In this document: positions 1 through 8,458 of the stretch, in pieces
Numbering within the stretch: position 1 is the first letter of the stretch
Layout of the letters: each line of letters opens with the position of its first letter
Origin: Sulfurimonas xiamenensis
GTDB lineage: Bacteria; Campylobacterota; Campylobacteria; Campylobacterales; Sulfurimonadaceae
Length of the DNA stretch: 64,000 bases
Direction of reading: 5' to 3'
NCBI RefSeq assembly: GCF_009258045.1
Contig: NZ_CP041166.1
Span: 1,302,001-1,366,000, forward strand
Translations under genes and position numbers: made by a program
The notes under the pieces: generated by a model
Seen by the model: the letters and a program-made list of their open reading frames with translations, nothing else
Told to the model about the DNA's origin: nothing
Databases searched by the model: none

Positions 1-729
1 CCAGATTGCCCCGTCAATCGTGCCGACACAAATCGCACCGTCTCTTTTGGCGATTATCTCTTTTGGATTGCCTTTGAGTTTATCTTCTTCCCACGCTCCG
101 AAGAGATAACACTCTATCCCAAAAAACTCATCTTTTACTCCGGGAAAACTATCGCTTACATGTATCTTTTTTATGATCTCTTGAGTAGTGTCTTTTTCCC
201 AGTTAATGGCTCTGTCATTTTGGCTCAGGTAATTATGCATCGGCATTTTGAGTTGAGGAGTGGGTTTGAACTCTTTGTCGTCCAAATTTTTAAGCAGCCC
301 TTTTAACGCTTTTGAGGCGGCATCTGCGACTTCGTTTCTGTAGATGGAAGCCTTTGTCGCATCTCTCATCTCAAACCTGACCTCGGCGTATATATCTCCG
401 CCGTCAAACTCTTCGTTTGCTCTGAGTATGACAACGCCCCACTCTTTTTTATCTTCCCTTATGGCATGGTCGAGCGCGTTGTGTCCTCTGTCTCCTCTTA
501 TGCCGGGATGGAGAATAAAAGTGGGAGTTTTTAGAAATATCTCACATGGGAGGTATTTTTTCAAGTAAGGACAAAAGATAATATCGGGCGCAAACGCGTC
601 AACACTTTGCATCATCGCCTCATTGCTTATGGCATACTGCACCGAGACCGTATGATTCATCTCTTGAAGCTCACAAAAAACTCTTTGCGTAAGAGAGTTA
701 AAGGCAGATACGATAAGAAGTATTTTCAT
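1..729 (-). CDS. hypX: HypX hydrogenase maturation protein (5' part, runs off window)
   Basis: The first 243 codons are present and the gene continues past base 1. The N-terminal half looks like a formyl-tetrahydrofolate transferase/hydrolase domain, with the HypX-type signature HPGIRGDRGHNALDHAI near residues 76-92. Family knowledge: HypX takes a one-carbon unit from formyl-THF through formyl-CoA and releases CO, which becomes the CO ligand of the NiFe active-site iron, a route useful when O2 is present. The C-terminal crotonase-like domain expected of HypX lies outside the window. It starts 4 bp after the hypE stop, so it should be translated from the hyp operon. A generic Fmt-like formyltransferase is less likely given this context. 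Confidence 0.85.
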   Translation of the reverse strand, partial: MKILLIVSAFNSLTQRVFCELQEMNHTVSVQYAISNEAMMQSVDAFAPDIIFCPYLKKYLPCEIFLKTPTFILHPGIRGDRGHNALDHAIREDKKEWGVVILRANEEFDGGDIYAEVRFEMRDATKASIYRNEVADAASKALKGLLKNLDDKEFKPTPQLKMPMHNYLSQNDRAINWEKDTTQEIIKKIHVSDSFPGVKDEFFGIECYLFGAWEEDKLKGNPKEIIAKRDGAICVGTIDGAIW

Positions 730-733
730 AGCT

Positions 734-1732
734 TTAGCAAATCCTTGGAAGCAGCTCGCCGCTTGGCGTATCTAAAAACCGTGAAGTTCCCCAACTGCTC
801 TTTAAAACGACTTTTTTTAGATGCGTATCCGTTACTTTGCCAATTATCGCTGCATTTTTGCAACTCTCAAAAGTTTTTAAAATCTCAACTGCTCTTGGTG
901 CATCTTCATGATTTATCGCCAACACAAAAGTACCCTCATTTGCCAAAGCCGTCGCTTCAAAACCGAGCATTTCACAGATGCCTTTTACCTCATCACTGAC
1001 GGGAATACTTTCCTCCTCAACCTCTATGCAGATATTTGACTGCTTCGACCATTCATTTAGCACTGCACTCACTCCGCCTCTGGTTGCGTCTCTCATAGCC
1101 GTTATCTTTATATCTGCGTCCAAAAGAGCCTTTACCTGAGGAAAAAGCGACTCACAATCACTCTGCAAAGAACTGCTCATCTCAATGCCTTCGCGCGCAA
1201 CAAAGATAGCCGCACCGTGACAGCCGATATCACGGTTTACGATGATGAGATCATCTTTTGTTATGTTGTTGGAGCTGATACCCTTTTTCAAAACTTCGCC
1301 GATTCCCGTAGTGTTTATGAAAATCTTATCGACACTTCCGCGAGGCACAACCTTGGTGTCTCCGCTCACGACAATCGCACCGTTTACCTCAAGCTCTTTT
1401 TTCATACTTCGCACGATTCTCTCTAACTCTCTAGTCTCAAAACCCTCTTCGATAATCACGCTACATGTCAAATATTTCGGCTTCGCCCCCATCATGGCAA
1501 GGTCGTTACATGTACCGCAGATAGCAAGCTTACCTATGTCCGCTCCCGCAAAAAAAAGAGGCGAAACCGTAAAACTATCAGTTGAAAATGCCAACTCCCC
1601 GTTATGGATAATAGCCGCATCTTCGCTTTTGTCGAGGATGTCGTTTTTAAAAGCCTTGTAAAAAACTTTAGAGATAAGTTCGTTGTTCTCTTGCCCGCCG
1701 TTACCCTGTGCTAATGTTATGGTTTTAGTCAT
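734..1732 (-). CDS. hypE: HypE, carbamoyl-dehydratase making the cyanide ligands of NiFe hydrogenase
   Basis: This 332-residue protein is of normal HypE length and ends in PRIC, the conserved C-terminal tail whose last cysteine (C332) is carbamoylated by HypF and then dehydrated to a thiocyanate. It belongs to the PurM/AIR-synthase fold, and the N-terminal GNGG motif and the internal DATRGG and SGDTKVV segments match that ATP-binding family. The start is supported by GGAG about 7 bases upstream of the ATG. It is followed 4 bp later by hypX. It is separated from hypD by about 440 bp, unusual for an otherwise tight hyp cluster. Confidence 0.95.
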   Translation of the reverse strand: MTKTITLAQGNGGQENNELISKVFYKAFKNDILDKSEDAAIIHNGELAFSTDSFTVSPLFFAGADIGKLAICGTCNDLAMMGAKPKYLTCSVIIEEGFETRELERIVRSMKKELEVNGAIVVSGDTKVVPRGSVDKIFINTTGIGEVLKKGISSNNITKDDLIIVNRDIGCHGAAIFVAREGIEMSSSLQSDCESLFPQVKALLDADIKITAMRDATRGGVSAVLNEWSKQSNICIEVEEESIPVSDEVKGICEMLGFEATALANEGTFVLAINHEDAPRAVEILKTFESCKNAAIIGKVTDTHLKKVVLKSSWGTSRFLDTPSGELLPRIC

Positions 1733-2175
1733 CTGCTTTCTCCATTGTATTTATTATATTCACTTTCCAGTATCCACCTTTGTTCGCACCTGCTTGTTTT
1801 GTATTTTTTTCGTTCCAATGCTCCAAAGGCTGTAAAGACTTCAAAATTAGGAAGCGATGTATGCACTCCCATCGGAGAAGATGGGAACGAGGAGAAATTT
1901 TCCTATCAAGTTTAAAATATTTATGAAGCAGTGGCGTATCTATGATATGCTCTTTTAGCTTTTTATCTTTTACTTTACTGTATTCATATATTATATTTAA
2001 CATATTACTTCCTCAGCCATAGCGCTATTTTCATCTAGCATCACACAAGTTGTACCTCTCGCACTCTCTTTTCAAAAGTTATAAAATTGCAATTTTTGAA
2101 TATCACTTTTTTCTAAAACATACCTTTCACAATCAACATGTATATTTTATCCGAAGTAGGGTTTTTTCTTTCATA
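1733..2175. other. 443-bp intergenic stretch between hypD and hypE
   Basis: No convincing gene is present. A minus-strand open frame of 92 codons (1725-2003) crosses it, but it runs straight through the palindromic repeat at 1861-1889, overlaps the hypE start and has no recognisable protein family. The stretch most likely holds repeat-derived DNA plus the upstream region of hypE. The 2004-2175 part shows no clear hairpin or promoter that I can defend. Confidence 0.5.
1861..1889. repeat. REP-like palindrome between hypD and hypE
   Basis: TCCCATC (1867-1873) and GATGGGA (1880-1886) form a 7-bp stem around a GGAGAA loop, flanked by ATGCAC on one side and ACG on the other. On the minus strand this reads GTTCCCATC...GATGGGAGTGCAT, which resembles the widespread GTTCCCA...TGGGAATGCAT palindromes often linked to REP-associated transposases. 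No second copy was seen in this window, so the repeat assignment rests on resemblance. Confidence 0.45.
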
Positions 2176-3318
2176 TTAAATTAAATTCCCATATTTATAG
2201 TACGCGGCACACGCGCCCTCAGAGCTTACCATACAGCTTCCAATGGGTGAAGTCGGTTTGCATGCGGTTCCAAAGAGAGTGCATTCGGGCGGGTTTGCCA
2301 TGCCTCTCAGTATATCTCCGCAGATGCATAGTTTGTGGTCTTCTATCTCGCCGAGTGGCAGAACATCTTTGTAGACTATCTCTGTGTCATACTCTTTGAA
2401 CTCAGGCTTTAGTTTTAGTCCGCTTTTAGGAATATTGCCCAAACCTCGCCATTTGAACAGGTCTCTTTTTTCAAAATATCTCTCTATTAGCTCCTGCGCT
2501 TTGACATTTCCATCATATGTCACAAGCCGTTTGTACTCCACTTCAAGCTCGCATCTGCCCTCTATGAACTGCTTGACTATCATGCTGATTGCCTGCATGA
2601 CATCAACAGGCTCAAAACCCGAGACAACCACGGGGCGGTTATAATCACGCGGAAACTCTTCATAGATTTTACTTCCGCTTATCACGCTTACATGTGAGGG
2701 TCCTAGAAATGCGTCTATTTTATTGTTGTAACTATCTACATGCACATCTCTGCTATCTATCAGCTCACGCATAACTTCGGGAATGGTTACATGGTTTATG
2801 TGAAAGAAGATGTTTTTGATGTTCTGCTTTATAACCGCATCAAGAAGTGCAGCTGTCATCGGCGTAGTCGTTTCAAATCCTATGGCAAAAAAGATGACTT
2901 TTTTAGTAGGATTCTCTTTTGCAATCTTTAGACACTCTAGCGGAGAATAGACAAAACGAACATCTGCACCATTGCTTCTTGCAGTTTGCAGACTTCCGTT
3001 GCTTCCGGGTACTTTTATCATATCGCCTAGAGTCACAAGTATCACATCAGGCTGCATACTTAAAACATAAGCATGATCAATGCGCTCTTTTGGCATGATA
3101 CAAACCGGACAGCCGGGACCGTGGATAAACTTGATGTTTGATGGCAGAAGCTGAGGAAGACCGTACTTCATAATAGTATGCGTATGTCCGCCGCAGACTT
3201 CCATGATGTTTATAGAATTTTTCAGCTTTGCCGCATCCTCTTTTATGATTTTTGCATAGGCTTTTATGGTGTCTGCGTCTCTAAAGTCATCATAAAGATT
3301 TTTAAGTTCCAAACCCAT
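2176..3318 (-). CDS. hypD: HypD, iron-sulfur scaffold for Fe(CN)2CO assembly
   Basis: The protein carries CGGHTH and GPGCPVC, which hold the iron of the growing Fe(CN)2CO group, and a C-terminal cysteine-rich segment (CICGDILRGM, CTLFGTACKPTSP) typical of the HypD [4Fe-4S] cluster. The open frame extends 9 codons further, to 3345 inside hypC. I prefer the ATG at 3318 because it directly follows the hypC stop (TAAAATG), has a purine-rich AGAGAAG upstream, and places CGGHTH near residue 41 as in other HypD proteins. HypD works in complex with HypC and HypE. Confidence 0.95.
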   Translation of the reverse strand: MGLELKNLYDDFRDADTIKAYAKIIKEDAAKLKNSINIMEVCGGHTHTIMKYGLPQLLPSNIKFIHGPGCPVCIMPKERIDHAYVLSMQPDVILVTLGDMIKVPGSNGSLQTARSNGADVRFVYSPLECLKIAKENPTKKVIFFAIGFETTTPMTAALLDAVIKQNIKNIFFHINHVTIPEVMRELIDSRDVHVDSYNNKIDAFLGPSHVSVISGSKIYEEFPRDYNRPVVVSGFEPVDVMQAISMIVKQFIEGRCELEVEYKRLVTYDGNVKAQELIERYFEKRDLFKWRGLGNIPKSGLKLKPEFKEYDTEIVYKDVLPLGEIEDHKLCICGDILRGMANPPECTLFGTACKPTSPIGSCMVSSEGACAAYYKYGNLI

Positions 3319-3319
3319 T

Positions 3320-3610
3320 TTAGACTTCTCTATTTGGACACTCATCTACTTCTAAAATCGCCAGCCGCCTATCCTCTTCGTTCATAGCATCTATAATCTC
3401 TCTATAAAGCTCCAAACTCTCTAACGCCTCTTTTTCATCGATTTTGTTCATCACAAATCCGATATGCAAAAGCACATAATCGCCTACATGTATATCCTCT
3501 TGGCTCATCAGAGATAAAGAGGCTTCCCTTTGCACGCCCATCGTATCGACTGTCGCTATTTCATTTTTTTTATCTATTTTTACTACTTTTGAGGGTATTG
3601 AAAGGCACAT
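3320..3610 (-). CDS. hypC: HypC hydrogenase maturation chaperone
   Basis: This is a small protein of 96 residues beginning MCLSIPSK. Cys2 is the conserved residue exposed after Met removal, and it coordinates iron together with HypD and later contacts the apo large subunit. Its length is normal for HypC. The start overlaps the hypB stop (TAATG), indicating translational coupling, and the stop abuts the hypD start. A paralogous chaperone for one of the two hydrogenases (HybG/HupF type) cannot be excluded, but only one copy is visible. Confidence 0.95.
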   Translation of the reverse strand: MCLSIPSKVVKIDKKNEIATVDTMGVQREASLSLMSQEDIHVGDYVLLHIGFVMNKIDEKEALESLELYREIIDAMNEEDRRLAILEVDECPNREV

Positions 3611-4398
3611 TATCTCATTCCTATTTTAAACTTTATCCACGCAGCCACTTTTTTGATGGACTCTTCATCTTTGGTACTTACTTCAAGTATGTCAACACTA
3701 GGTTTTAACTTTCTTGCAGTCTCTTTCTCTTTTTGGATGTCGTATTCAAAATATGGAAGCAGGTCGGTTTTAGTAAAAAGAATCAAATCTGCTTGACGAA
3801 ACATAACGGGATATTTTGCTATCTTATCTTCGCCCTCGGGAACACTGACAAGTACTATGTTTAAGTGGCTTCCTACATCATAACTAGCAGGGCATACGAG
3901 GTTTCCGACATTCTCTACAAAACATACATCCATATTGTCCAAATCCATGTGATGCAAAGCTTTATGAACCATAAACGCGTCCAAATGACAAGCCGAACCC
4001 GTTTGAATCTGATGAGCCTCTATCCCTTTTGCTTTGAGTCTGTCCGCATCGCGGCTCGTCTCCAAGTCACCCTCAACGACACAAAATTTAAACTCGCCCA
4101 AATCCGACAAACTCTCCAAAAGTGCCGTTTTTCCGCTTCCGGGAGAGCTCATAAGGTTTATGCATAAAACGCCGTGAAAGTTAAAATGCTCACGATTATG
4201 CTGTGCTTCTTGGTCATTTTTATCTAAAATTTTTGTAATTACCGAGATGGTTTTAGGGTCATTTAGCTGTGGATTGTCATGCAGATGTTTATGAGCGCTC
4301 TGATGTTCATGAGAATCCCCATGATGATGTTCATGTGAATGATTCTCTTTGTGAGAGTGACTATGTTCTACAATGCTGCAGCCGCAATCTTTACACAT
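3610..4398 (-). CDS. hypB: HypB, GTPase that inserts nickel into NiFe hydrogenase
   Basis: The 262-residue protein begins MCKDCGC, the N-terminal metal site of some HypB proteins. A histidine-rich segment follows, with about 13 His in the first 40 residues, probably for nickel storage. The P-loop SPGSGKT lies near residues 85-91 of a SIMIBI-class GTPase domain, and a GSACHLD segment further on matches the metal site of the G domain. It is first in the hypBCD unit with AAGGA upstream of the start. HypA, its usual partner, is not in this window and may lie beyond the left edge. Confidence 0.95.
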   Translation of the reverse strand: MCKDCGCSIVEHSHSHKENHSHEHHHGDSHEHQSAHKHLHDNPQLNDPKTISVITKILDKNDQEAQHNREHFNFHGVLCINLMSSPGSGKTALLESLSDLGEFKFCVVEGDLETSRDADRLKAKGIEAHQIQTGSACHLDAFMVHKALHHMDLDNMDVCFVENVGNLVCPASYDVGSHLNIVLVSVPEGEDKIAKYPVMFRQADLILFTKTDLLPYFEYDIQKEKETARKLKPSVDILEVSTKDEESIKKVAAWIKFKIGMR

Positions 4399-4426
4399 AT
4401 TTATATCCTTAATTTTATTTCATAAA

Positions 4427-4444
4427 ATGAAGGAAACCCTTCAT
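4427..4444 (-). terminator. Hairpin upstream of hypB
   Basis: ATGAAGG (4427-4433) and CCTTCAT (4438-4444) form a perfect 7-bp stem with a 4-base loop. On the minus strand the stem is followed by TTTATG, a weak U-tract. It sits between the nickel-transporter pseudogene and hypB, so it may end transcription coming from hupE. It is short, and a regulatory leader structure for hypB is an alternative. Confidence 0.4.
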
Positions 4445-4456
4445 CTGATTTATTAC

Positions 4457-4480
4457 GGTATCGGAAGTAATTCCGATACC
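4457..4480. repeat. Perfect 10-bp inverted repeat downstream of the nickel-transporter pseudogene
   Basis: GGTATCGGAA (4457-4466) and TTCCGATACC (4471-4480) pair perfectly around GTAA. There is no U-run on either side, so it is not a classical terminator. It may strengthen the nearby hairpin at 4427-4444 or be a protein-binding palindrome. Confidence 0.5.
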
Positions 4481-4547
4481 TACATTAACACTTTGTTTCC
4501 TTCGGCAGAAGACCCTCGGCACTTATGCCTCTTTCTATCTGATTTTC

Positions 4548-4875
4548 TATCCGATTAACATGTTAGAGCCGACAACGACTGAGACGACTCCGGCAGTTGC
4601 AAAAACTCTTCTTAAATTCTGTTTTGAGTTTAATAGATTTTTATTAATATAGAGTATAACTGCCCCGAAACCTACAAATATACTCATAACTCTAAGCGTA
4701 AACGCAAAAACCATTACAAAATCAACACTCTGTTCCTTAATTACTCCAAGCGTTATAAGTATCGTCTTTTTTTGTTTTTGCCGATTGAGAAATCTGCAAT
4801 TGCAGTCAAATGATCAGGTCCAAAAGCATGAAGCACACCATACCAAAATATAAGAAGTAAGCCTAAGTGCTCCAT
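4548..4875 (-). pseudogene. Broken NicO/RcnA-type nickel transporter
   Basis: From the ATG at 4875 the frame encodes a hydrophobic N-terminus with HAFGPDHLTAIADF, the HX4DH nickel-binding signature of NicO/RcnA permeases, and stops at 4753 after 40 codons. Coding continues in another frame just after an A7 run on the coding strand; one extra A would restore the frame. It then shows further membrane-like sequence up to a TAG at 4548. Both parts together give only about 110 residues against 200 or more in the family, so an internal deletion is also likely. It lies directly downstream of hupE in the same direction. Confidence 0.75.
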
Positions 4876-4898
4876 ACAAAACCTTTTGTGTTTTTAAA

Positions 4899-5426
4899 CT
4901 ACGCTAATTCTAGCGCCTCAACTTGTGAGCGTTTTTCAAGAATACGCGTATATCCGTAAGCCAAAACGATTCCGCTAAGGTGAAGCATAAGAGTTGTAAG
5001 ACTAAATCCTAGCATATAAGTTACAAAATTTCTGCCCTGAAACTCAGACCCGTGGGCAAAACCGTGGAACATTCCAAAAAATGCAATGATTGCAATAATA
5101 ACATTTAATGAAATCTTTTTCGCATAACCGATAAGTGCAAAAACAACTGCGATGGAAAGCAAAATGCCCTCTTCGATGAACAATATCTCAACACCCATAA
5201 AACCAATTACTGCCGCTAACATCATTGCACCCATAAATGCCACTAAAAGTAAATAACCTTTTTTCTGAGAAAGAAAAGCAACCATACCGACGCCCACCAT
5301 CGCCAAGATATGATCTAAACCGCTGATAGGATGTAAAAATCCACTCCCAAATCCACCACTCTCCAAAGTAGTAGTGTGTCCAAAAGCCAACGCCGAGAAT
5401 GATAAAAGCATCAATAACATTTTCAT
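4899..5426 (-). CDS. hupE: HupE/UreJ family nickel permease
   Basis: This is a 175-residue membrane protein with a probable signal peptide (MKMLLMLLSFSALAFG) and about six membrane segments. It carries the HPISGLDH motif near residue 32 and FHGFAHGSE near residue 118, the histidine motifs of the HupE/UreJ family that pass Ni2+ (or Co2+) across membranes. It lies between hypB and hypF and upstream of the broken NicO gene, so it may be the only working nickel importer visible here. It is transcribed divergently from the transposase-derived gene at 5559. Confidence 0.88.
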   Translation of the reverse strand: MKMLLMLLSFSALAFGHTTTLESGGFGSGFLHPISGLDHILAMVGVGMVAFLSQKKGYLLLVAFMGAMMLAAVIGFMGVEILFIEEGILLSIAVVFALIGYAKKISLNVIIAIIAFFGMFHGFAHGSEFQGRNFVTYMLGFSLTTLMLHLSGIVLAYGYTRILEKRSQVEALELA

Positions 5427-5453
5427 GATTTTTTCCTTAAATTGATTGTATCT

Positions 5454-5469
5454 CTATTCTTCTGAATAG
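5454..5469. promoter_or_regulatory. Small inverted repeat in the hupE / ORF5559 divergent region
   Basis: CTATTC (5454-5459) and GAATAG (5464-5469) form a 6-bp inverted repeat about 30 bp upstream of the hupE start. Its position fits an operator for hupE, for example for a nickel-responsive or local regulator. The sequence is short and could be chance; it does not match the TATTATT-type NikR box of Helicobacter. Confidence 0.25.
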
Positions 5470-5558
5470 CTGTTCATATTTTATATCTTTATTGTAAAAG
5501 TAACATTAATTTTCTTATTTCTTAGTTATTTTTGGTACTAAACATGGTAGAATATTTT

Positions 5559-6224
5559 ATGAAATGTATCTACTGCCAACATACCAAACTCTACGAGCTG
5601 AAATCTGGACAGATGAAGTGTGCAAAATGCAAAAAAAAGTTCTCTGAAAAAAAAATAAAAACAGATTTAAAAATTATGGAGTATTTTTGCGAAAATTTCA
5701 CAGTAAATGAAGCAAGCAAAAAACTCTTTATCAACTATATAACCCTCAAAAAAAGATATGAATTTTTTCGTCAACTAATCGCAAACTATTTAGAAAAAGC
5801 GTATCAAAACAAACAGATCATAGAGTACGATGAATATATCTACCTTGAGAAAAGCAAGAAAAAAGTAAAAGAGAACATTTTTGATGCGCAGAACTTTCTG
5901 ACTCTTGCCTACGATGACAAAGTATACAACCTGCTTATGCCAAACCTAAACAAGTATAAAAATCAGTTTTTAGACAATAACATAGAAGAAGTCTATTTCA
6001 AAGAATTTTCAAAATTTATGATGCGCAACAAAATCTCAAAAACAAAAAAAAGAGAAAACCGAATCACACAGTTCTGGCTCTTTTTTGAAGAGTCTATTTT
6101 AAAATACAAAGGAGTTAGAAGTGAAAACTTTTTTTACTACTTGAAAGAGATTGAGTTTAAGTTTAACTACTCTAAAGAGATGCAGAAAGAAATATTAGCA
6201 GAGTTGTATCAAAATTCACTGTGA
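5559..6224 (+). CDS. Transposase-derived zinc-ribbon/HTH protein (IS1595-like, shortened)
   Basis: A zinc ribbon (C3xxC6...C21xxC24) is followed by a helix-turn-helix-like segment (residues ~38-70). The rest resembles the IS1595/ISXO2 transposase core: an EYDEYIYLEKSKKK stretch, then a C-terminal FFYYLKEIEFKFNYSK segment like the family's ending. At 221 residues it is short, and no full DDE triad or terminal inverted repeats were seen. I chose ATG 5559 (MKCIYC) because the zinc ribbon begins there; the frame also allows TTG 5532 or ATG 5544. Its 3' end overlaps the convergent hypF by 16 bp. I infer a captured transposase now serving as a regulator or kept as a passenger; function unknown. Confidence 0.6.
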   Translation: MKCIYCQHTKLYELKSGQMKCAKCKKKFSEKKIKTDLKIMEYFCENFTVNEASKKLFINYITLKKRYEFFRQLIANYLEKAYQNKQIIEYDEYIYLEKSKKKVKENIFDAQNFLTLAYDDKVYNLLMPNLNKYKNQFLDNNIEEVYFKEFSKFMMRNKISKTKKRENRITQFWLFFEESILKYKGVRSENFFYYLKEIEFKFNYSKEMQKEILAELYQNSL

Positions 6225-8458
6225 GATAAAACATAATAAGCCTGCCCCAAAGCGATTCCGCCGTCATTGGTAGCCGTTTCTTGTTGAAAGTAGCATTTGA
6301 TTTTCTCTTGTTTTAACTCTTGACATGTAAGCTCAAGCAGAGTTTTGTCTTGAAATACTCCGCCGCTTAAAATCACTTCAAGTTTTTCTCGCTTTGAGAT
6401 ATCAACGATGATTTTTACAAGCGTGTTTATGAACATGGTATTTAGCTCTTTTTTATCCGGCTTGTTTTTTAACATGTACTCTGCTATTTTTATCTCAATT
6501 ACGCCCTCTTCTATGTCGTAATCAAAATATTTTTCTATGTTCTTCTCATAAAAACTCTCACACAAAAGTCCGCTCTCGCCCGCATAGCTTACACTCTGGG
6601 CAATACCTGAAAATGAAGCCACGGCATCAAAGAGTCTTCCTACTGAGCTACTTTTTGGCGCGTTTAGATTTTTTAGGTAGCTTTGATGAAGTATTTTTAT
6701 CTCATCTTTTGAAAAGGATTTCACAACATCTAGTTCAAGCTTTAAAACCTCTTCTAAAGAGAGTTTGTCAAAAAGCATACTGAGTGCTACTCTACGAGGC
6801 TCTTTTATAGCCTTTTCTCCGCCTAGAAGTTTTACCGTTTTGAAACTGTATTTGCGTTTGTCTCCTACAAAAATCTCTCCGCCCCATAGAGTACCATCAT
6901 CGCCGTAACCCGTGCCGTCAAAACTGAATCCAAGATAATCACCCCTAAGTCCAAACTCCGCTTTACAGGCGTAGATATGTGCTAAATGATGCCCAACTTC
7001 TACAAGCTTTTTGTTCTGTTTTTTCGCCCATTTGGTCGTTTCATAGTTTGGATGTCTGTCATGCACTATGACACCCGGTTCAAAATCGTAAAAGCGTTTA
7101 AAACTCTCCAATGTTCTCTCAAAAAATCCAAAAGCCTCCATAGAGCCCAAATCCCCTATATGCGGAGATATGATTATGTTGTCGTCCATCACAAAAGCTA
7201 TGGAGTTTTTTTGGTTTGCTCCGACTGCCAAAATCTTTTTCTCACTCTTAAAGGGAAGCTTTATTACCTTTGGAGCGTATCCGCGTGCAAGCCTTAGTAT
7301 CTGGGTTTTGTCATCTACCACCTGAACAAGTGAGTCGTCAACACCGTTAATTATCTCTCTGTCAAAATCAAGAGTAAAATCAACAAAAGGAAGCTTTTTA
7401 AAAATATTTTCTGCGTTTATGATGATAGGCTCGTCGCCGAGATTTGCGCTTGTGGCAACTATGGGATTTTGCAGATAAGCAAAGAGAAGATGATGAAGAG
7501 CGGTGTATGGCAAAAAGCAGCCTATTCTGTCAATATTTGGAGCTAAAAAGTATGATATTTTGACATGTAGATTGTTTTGACATGTAAGCTTTTTCAGTAC
7601 GACAATGGGCGCTTCTTTTGATGTTAGGAGCTGTTCTTCTTTCTCATTTACATACGCCAAAGCCTTTATCTGCTCCAAATCTTTACACATGATGGCAAAA
7701 GGTTTTGTGGGTCTGTGTTTAAACTCTCTTAACTTTTTTAGCGCCTCATCATTCGTTGCATCGCAGACTATATGAAATCCGCCTATGCCTTTTATGGCTA
7801 AAATATTTCCCTCTTCTATAAGAGATGCAACTTTTTGGATAATTTCTTTTTGAGCAATATCTACTTTTTTATCGCCTCTAAAAAGAGACAAAGAGGGTCC
7901 GCACTCGTTGCATGAAATAGGCTGTGCATGGTATCTTCTGTTTAAGGGATTATTGTACTCTTCTTCGCACGATCTGCACATCTTAAACTTCTGCATAGAT
8001 GTGTTTTTTCTGTCATAGGGAACTGTTTTTATGATGCTATATCTCGGTCCGCAGTTTGTACAGTTTGTGGCAAAGTAGTTATGATATTTTCTGTTTTTCT
8101 CATCTTTTATATCTGCCAAACACTCTTGACATGTAGCGGTATCGGGAGGAATAAGAGCAGATTTGTATGAGGTTTTTGAGTCATCACAGCTTTGTATAAT
8201 CGCAAAGCCTTTTTCTAAAAGCGGTTCTATCTCTGTTTTTTGTATCTCGTCTATTCTTGCAAGCGGCGGGAGTTTTAAGCGGAGCGACTCTTCAAAAAGC
8301 TCTATATCTTTCTGCTGTGCTTCTGCTTCAATTTCAACTCCGTTTATGTCGTTTTTGACAAAACCTGCGAGTTTGAAACAGAGTGCCGACTTATATATAA
8401 AAGGACGAAATCCGACACCTTGAACCTGTCCTTTTATAAAATATCTATATCTTTTCAA
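6209..8458 (-). CDS. hypF: HypF carbamoyltransferase
   Basis: This is a full-length HypF (749 residues). An N-terminal acylphosphatase domain (VQGVGFRPFIYK, residues ~13-24) is followed by two zinc-finger pairs (CQECLAD...NCTNCG and CRSCEEE...SCNECG, ~110-190), a YrdC-like domain that makes carbamoyl-AMP (~205-390), and a Kae1-like domain with HHLAH and DGTGYGDDGTLWGGE (~470-530). It uses carbamoyl phosphate, supplied by enzymes such as CarB, to carbamoylate HypE. Its start overlaps the hydE stop by 4 bp, so it is coupled to the hydABCDE operon. Confidence 0.96.
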   Translation of the reverse strand: MKRYRYFIKGQVQGVGFRPFIYKSALCFKLAGFVKNDINGVEIEAEAQQKDIELFEESLRLKLPPLARIDEIQKTEIEPLLEKGFAIIQSCDDSKTSYKSALIPPDTATCQECLADIKDEKNRKYHNYFATNCTNCGPRYSIIKTVPYDRKNTSMQKFKMCRSCEEEYNNPLNRRYHAQPISCNECGPSLSLFRGDKKVDIAQKEIIQKVASLIEEGNILAIKGIGGFHIVCDATNDEALKKLREFKHRPTKPFAIMCKDLEQIKALAYVNEKEEQLLTSKEAPIVVLKKLTCQNNLHVKISYFLAPNIDRIGCFLPYTALHHLLFAYLQNPIVATSANLGDEPIIINAENIFKKLPFVDFTLDFDREIINGVDDSLVQVVDDKTQILRLARGYAPKVIKLPFKSEKKILAVGANQKNSIAFVMDDNIIISPHIGDLGSMEAFGFFERTLESFKRFYDFEPGVIVHDRHPNYETTKWAKKQNKKLVEVGHHLAHIYACKAEFGLRGDYLGFSFDGTGYGDDGTLWGGEIFVGDKRKYSFKTVKLLGGEKAIKEPRRVALSMLFDKLSLEEVLKLELDVVKSFSKDEIKILHQSYLKNLNAPKSSSVGRLFDAVASFSGIAQSVSYAGESGLLCESFYEKNIEKYFDYDIEEGVIEIKIAEYMLKNKPDKKELNTMFINTLVKIIVDISKREKLEVILSGGVFQDKTLLELTCQELKQEKIKCYFQQETATNDGGIALGQAYYVLSHSEF

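Noticed and set aside
607-999. Plus-strand frame of 130 codons at the left end
   Set aside because: It is antisense to hypX and hypE, both of which have clear family motifs; no ribosome site or family of its own.
1242-1661. Plus-strand frame of 139 codons
   Set aside because: It is entirely antisense to hypE and hydrophobic only by composition.
1725-2003. Minus-strand open frame of 92 codons between hypD and hypE
   Set aside because: It runs through a palindromic repeat, overlaps the hypE start, and its sequence resembles translated repeat DNA rather than a protein family. HypA was considered for this slot, but there is no MHE start and no CxxC pairs.
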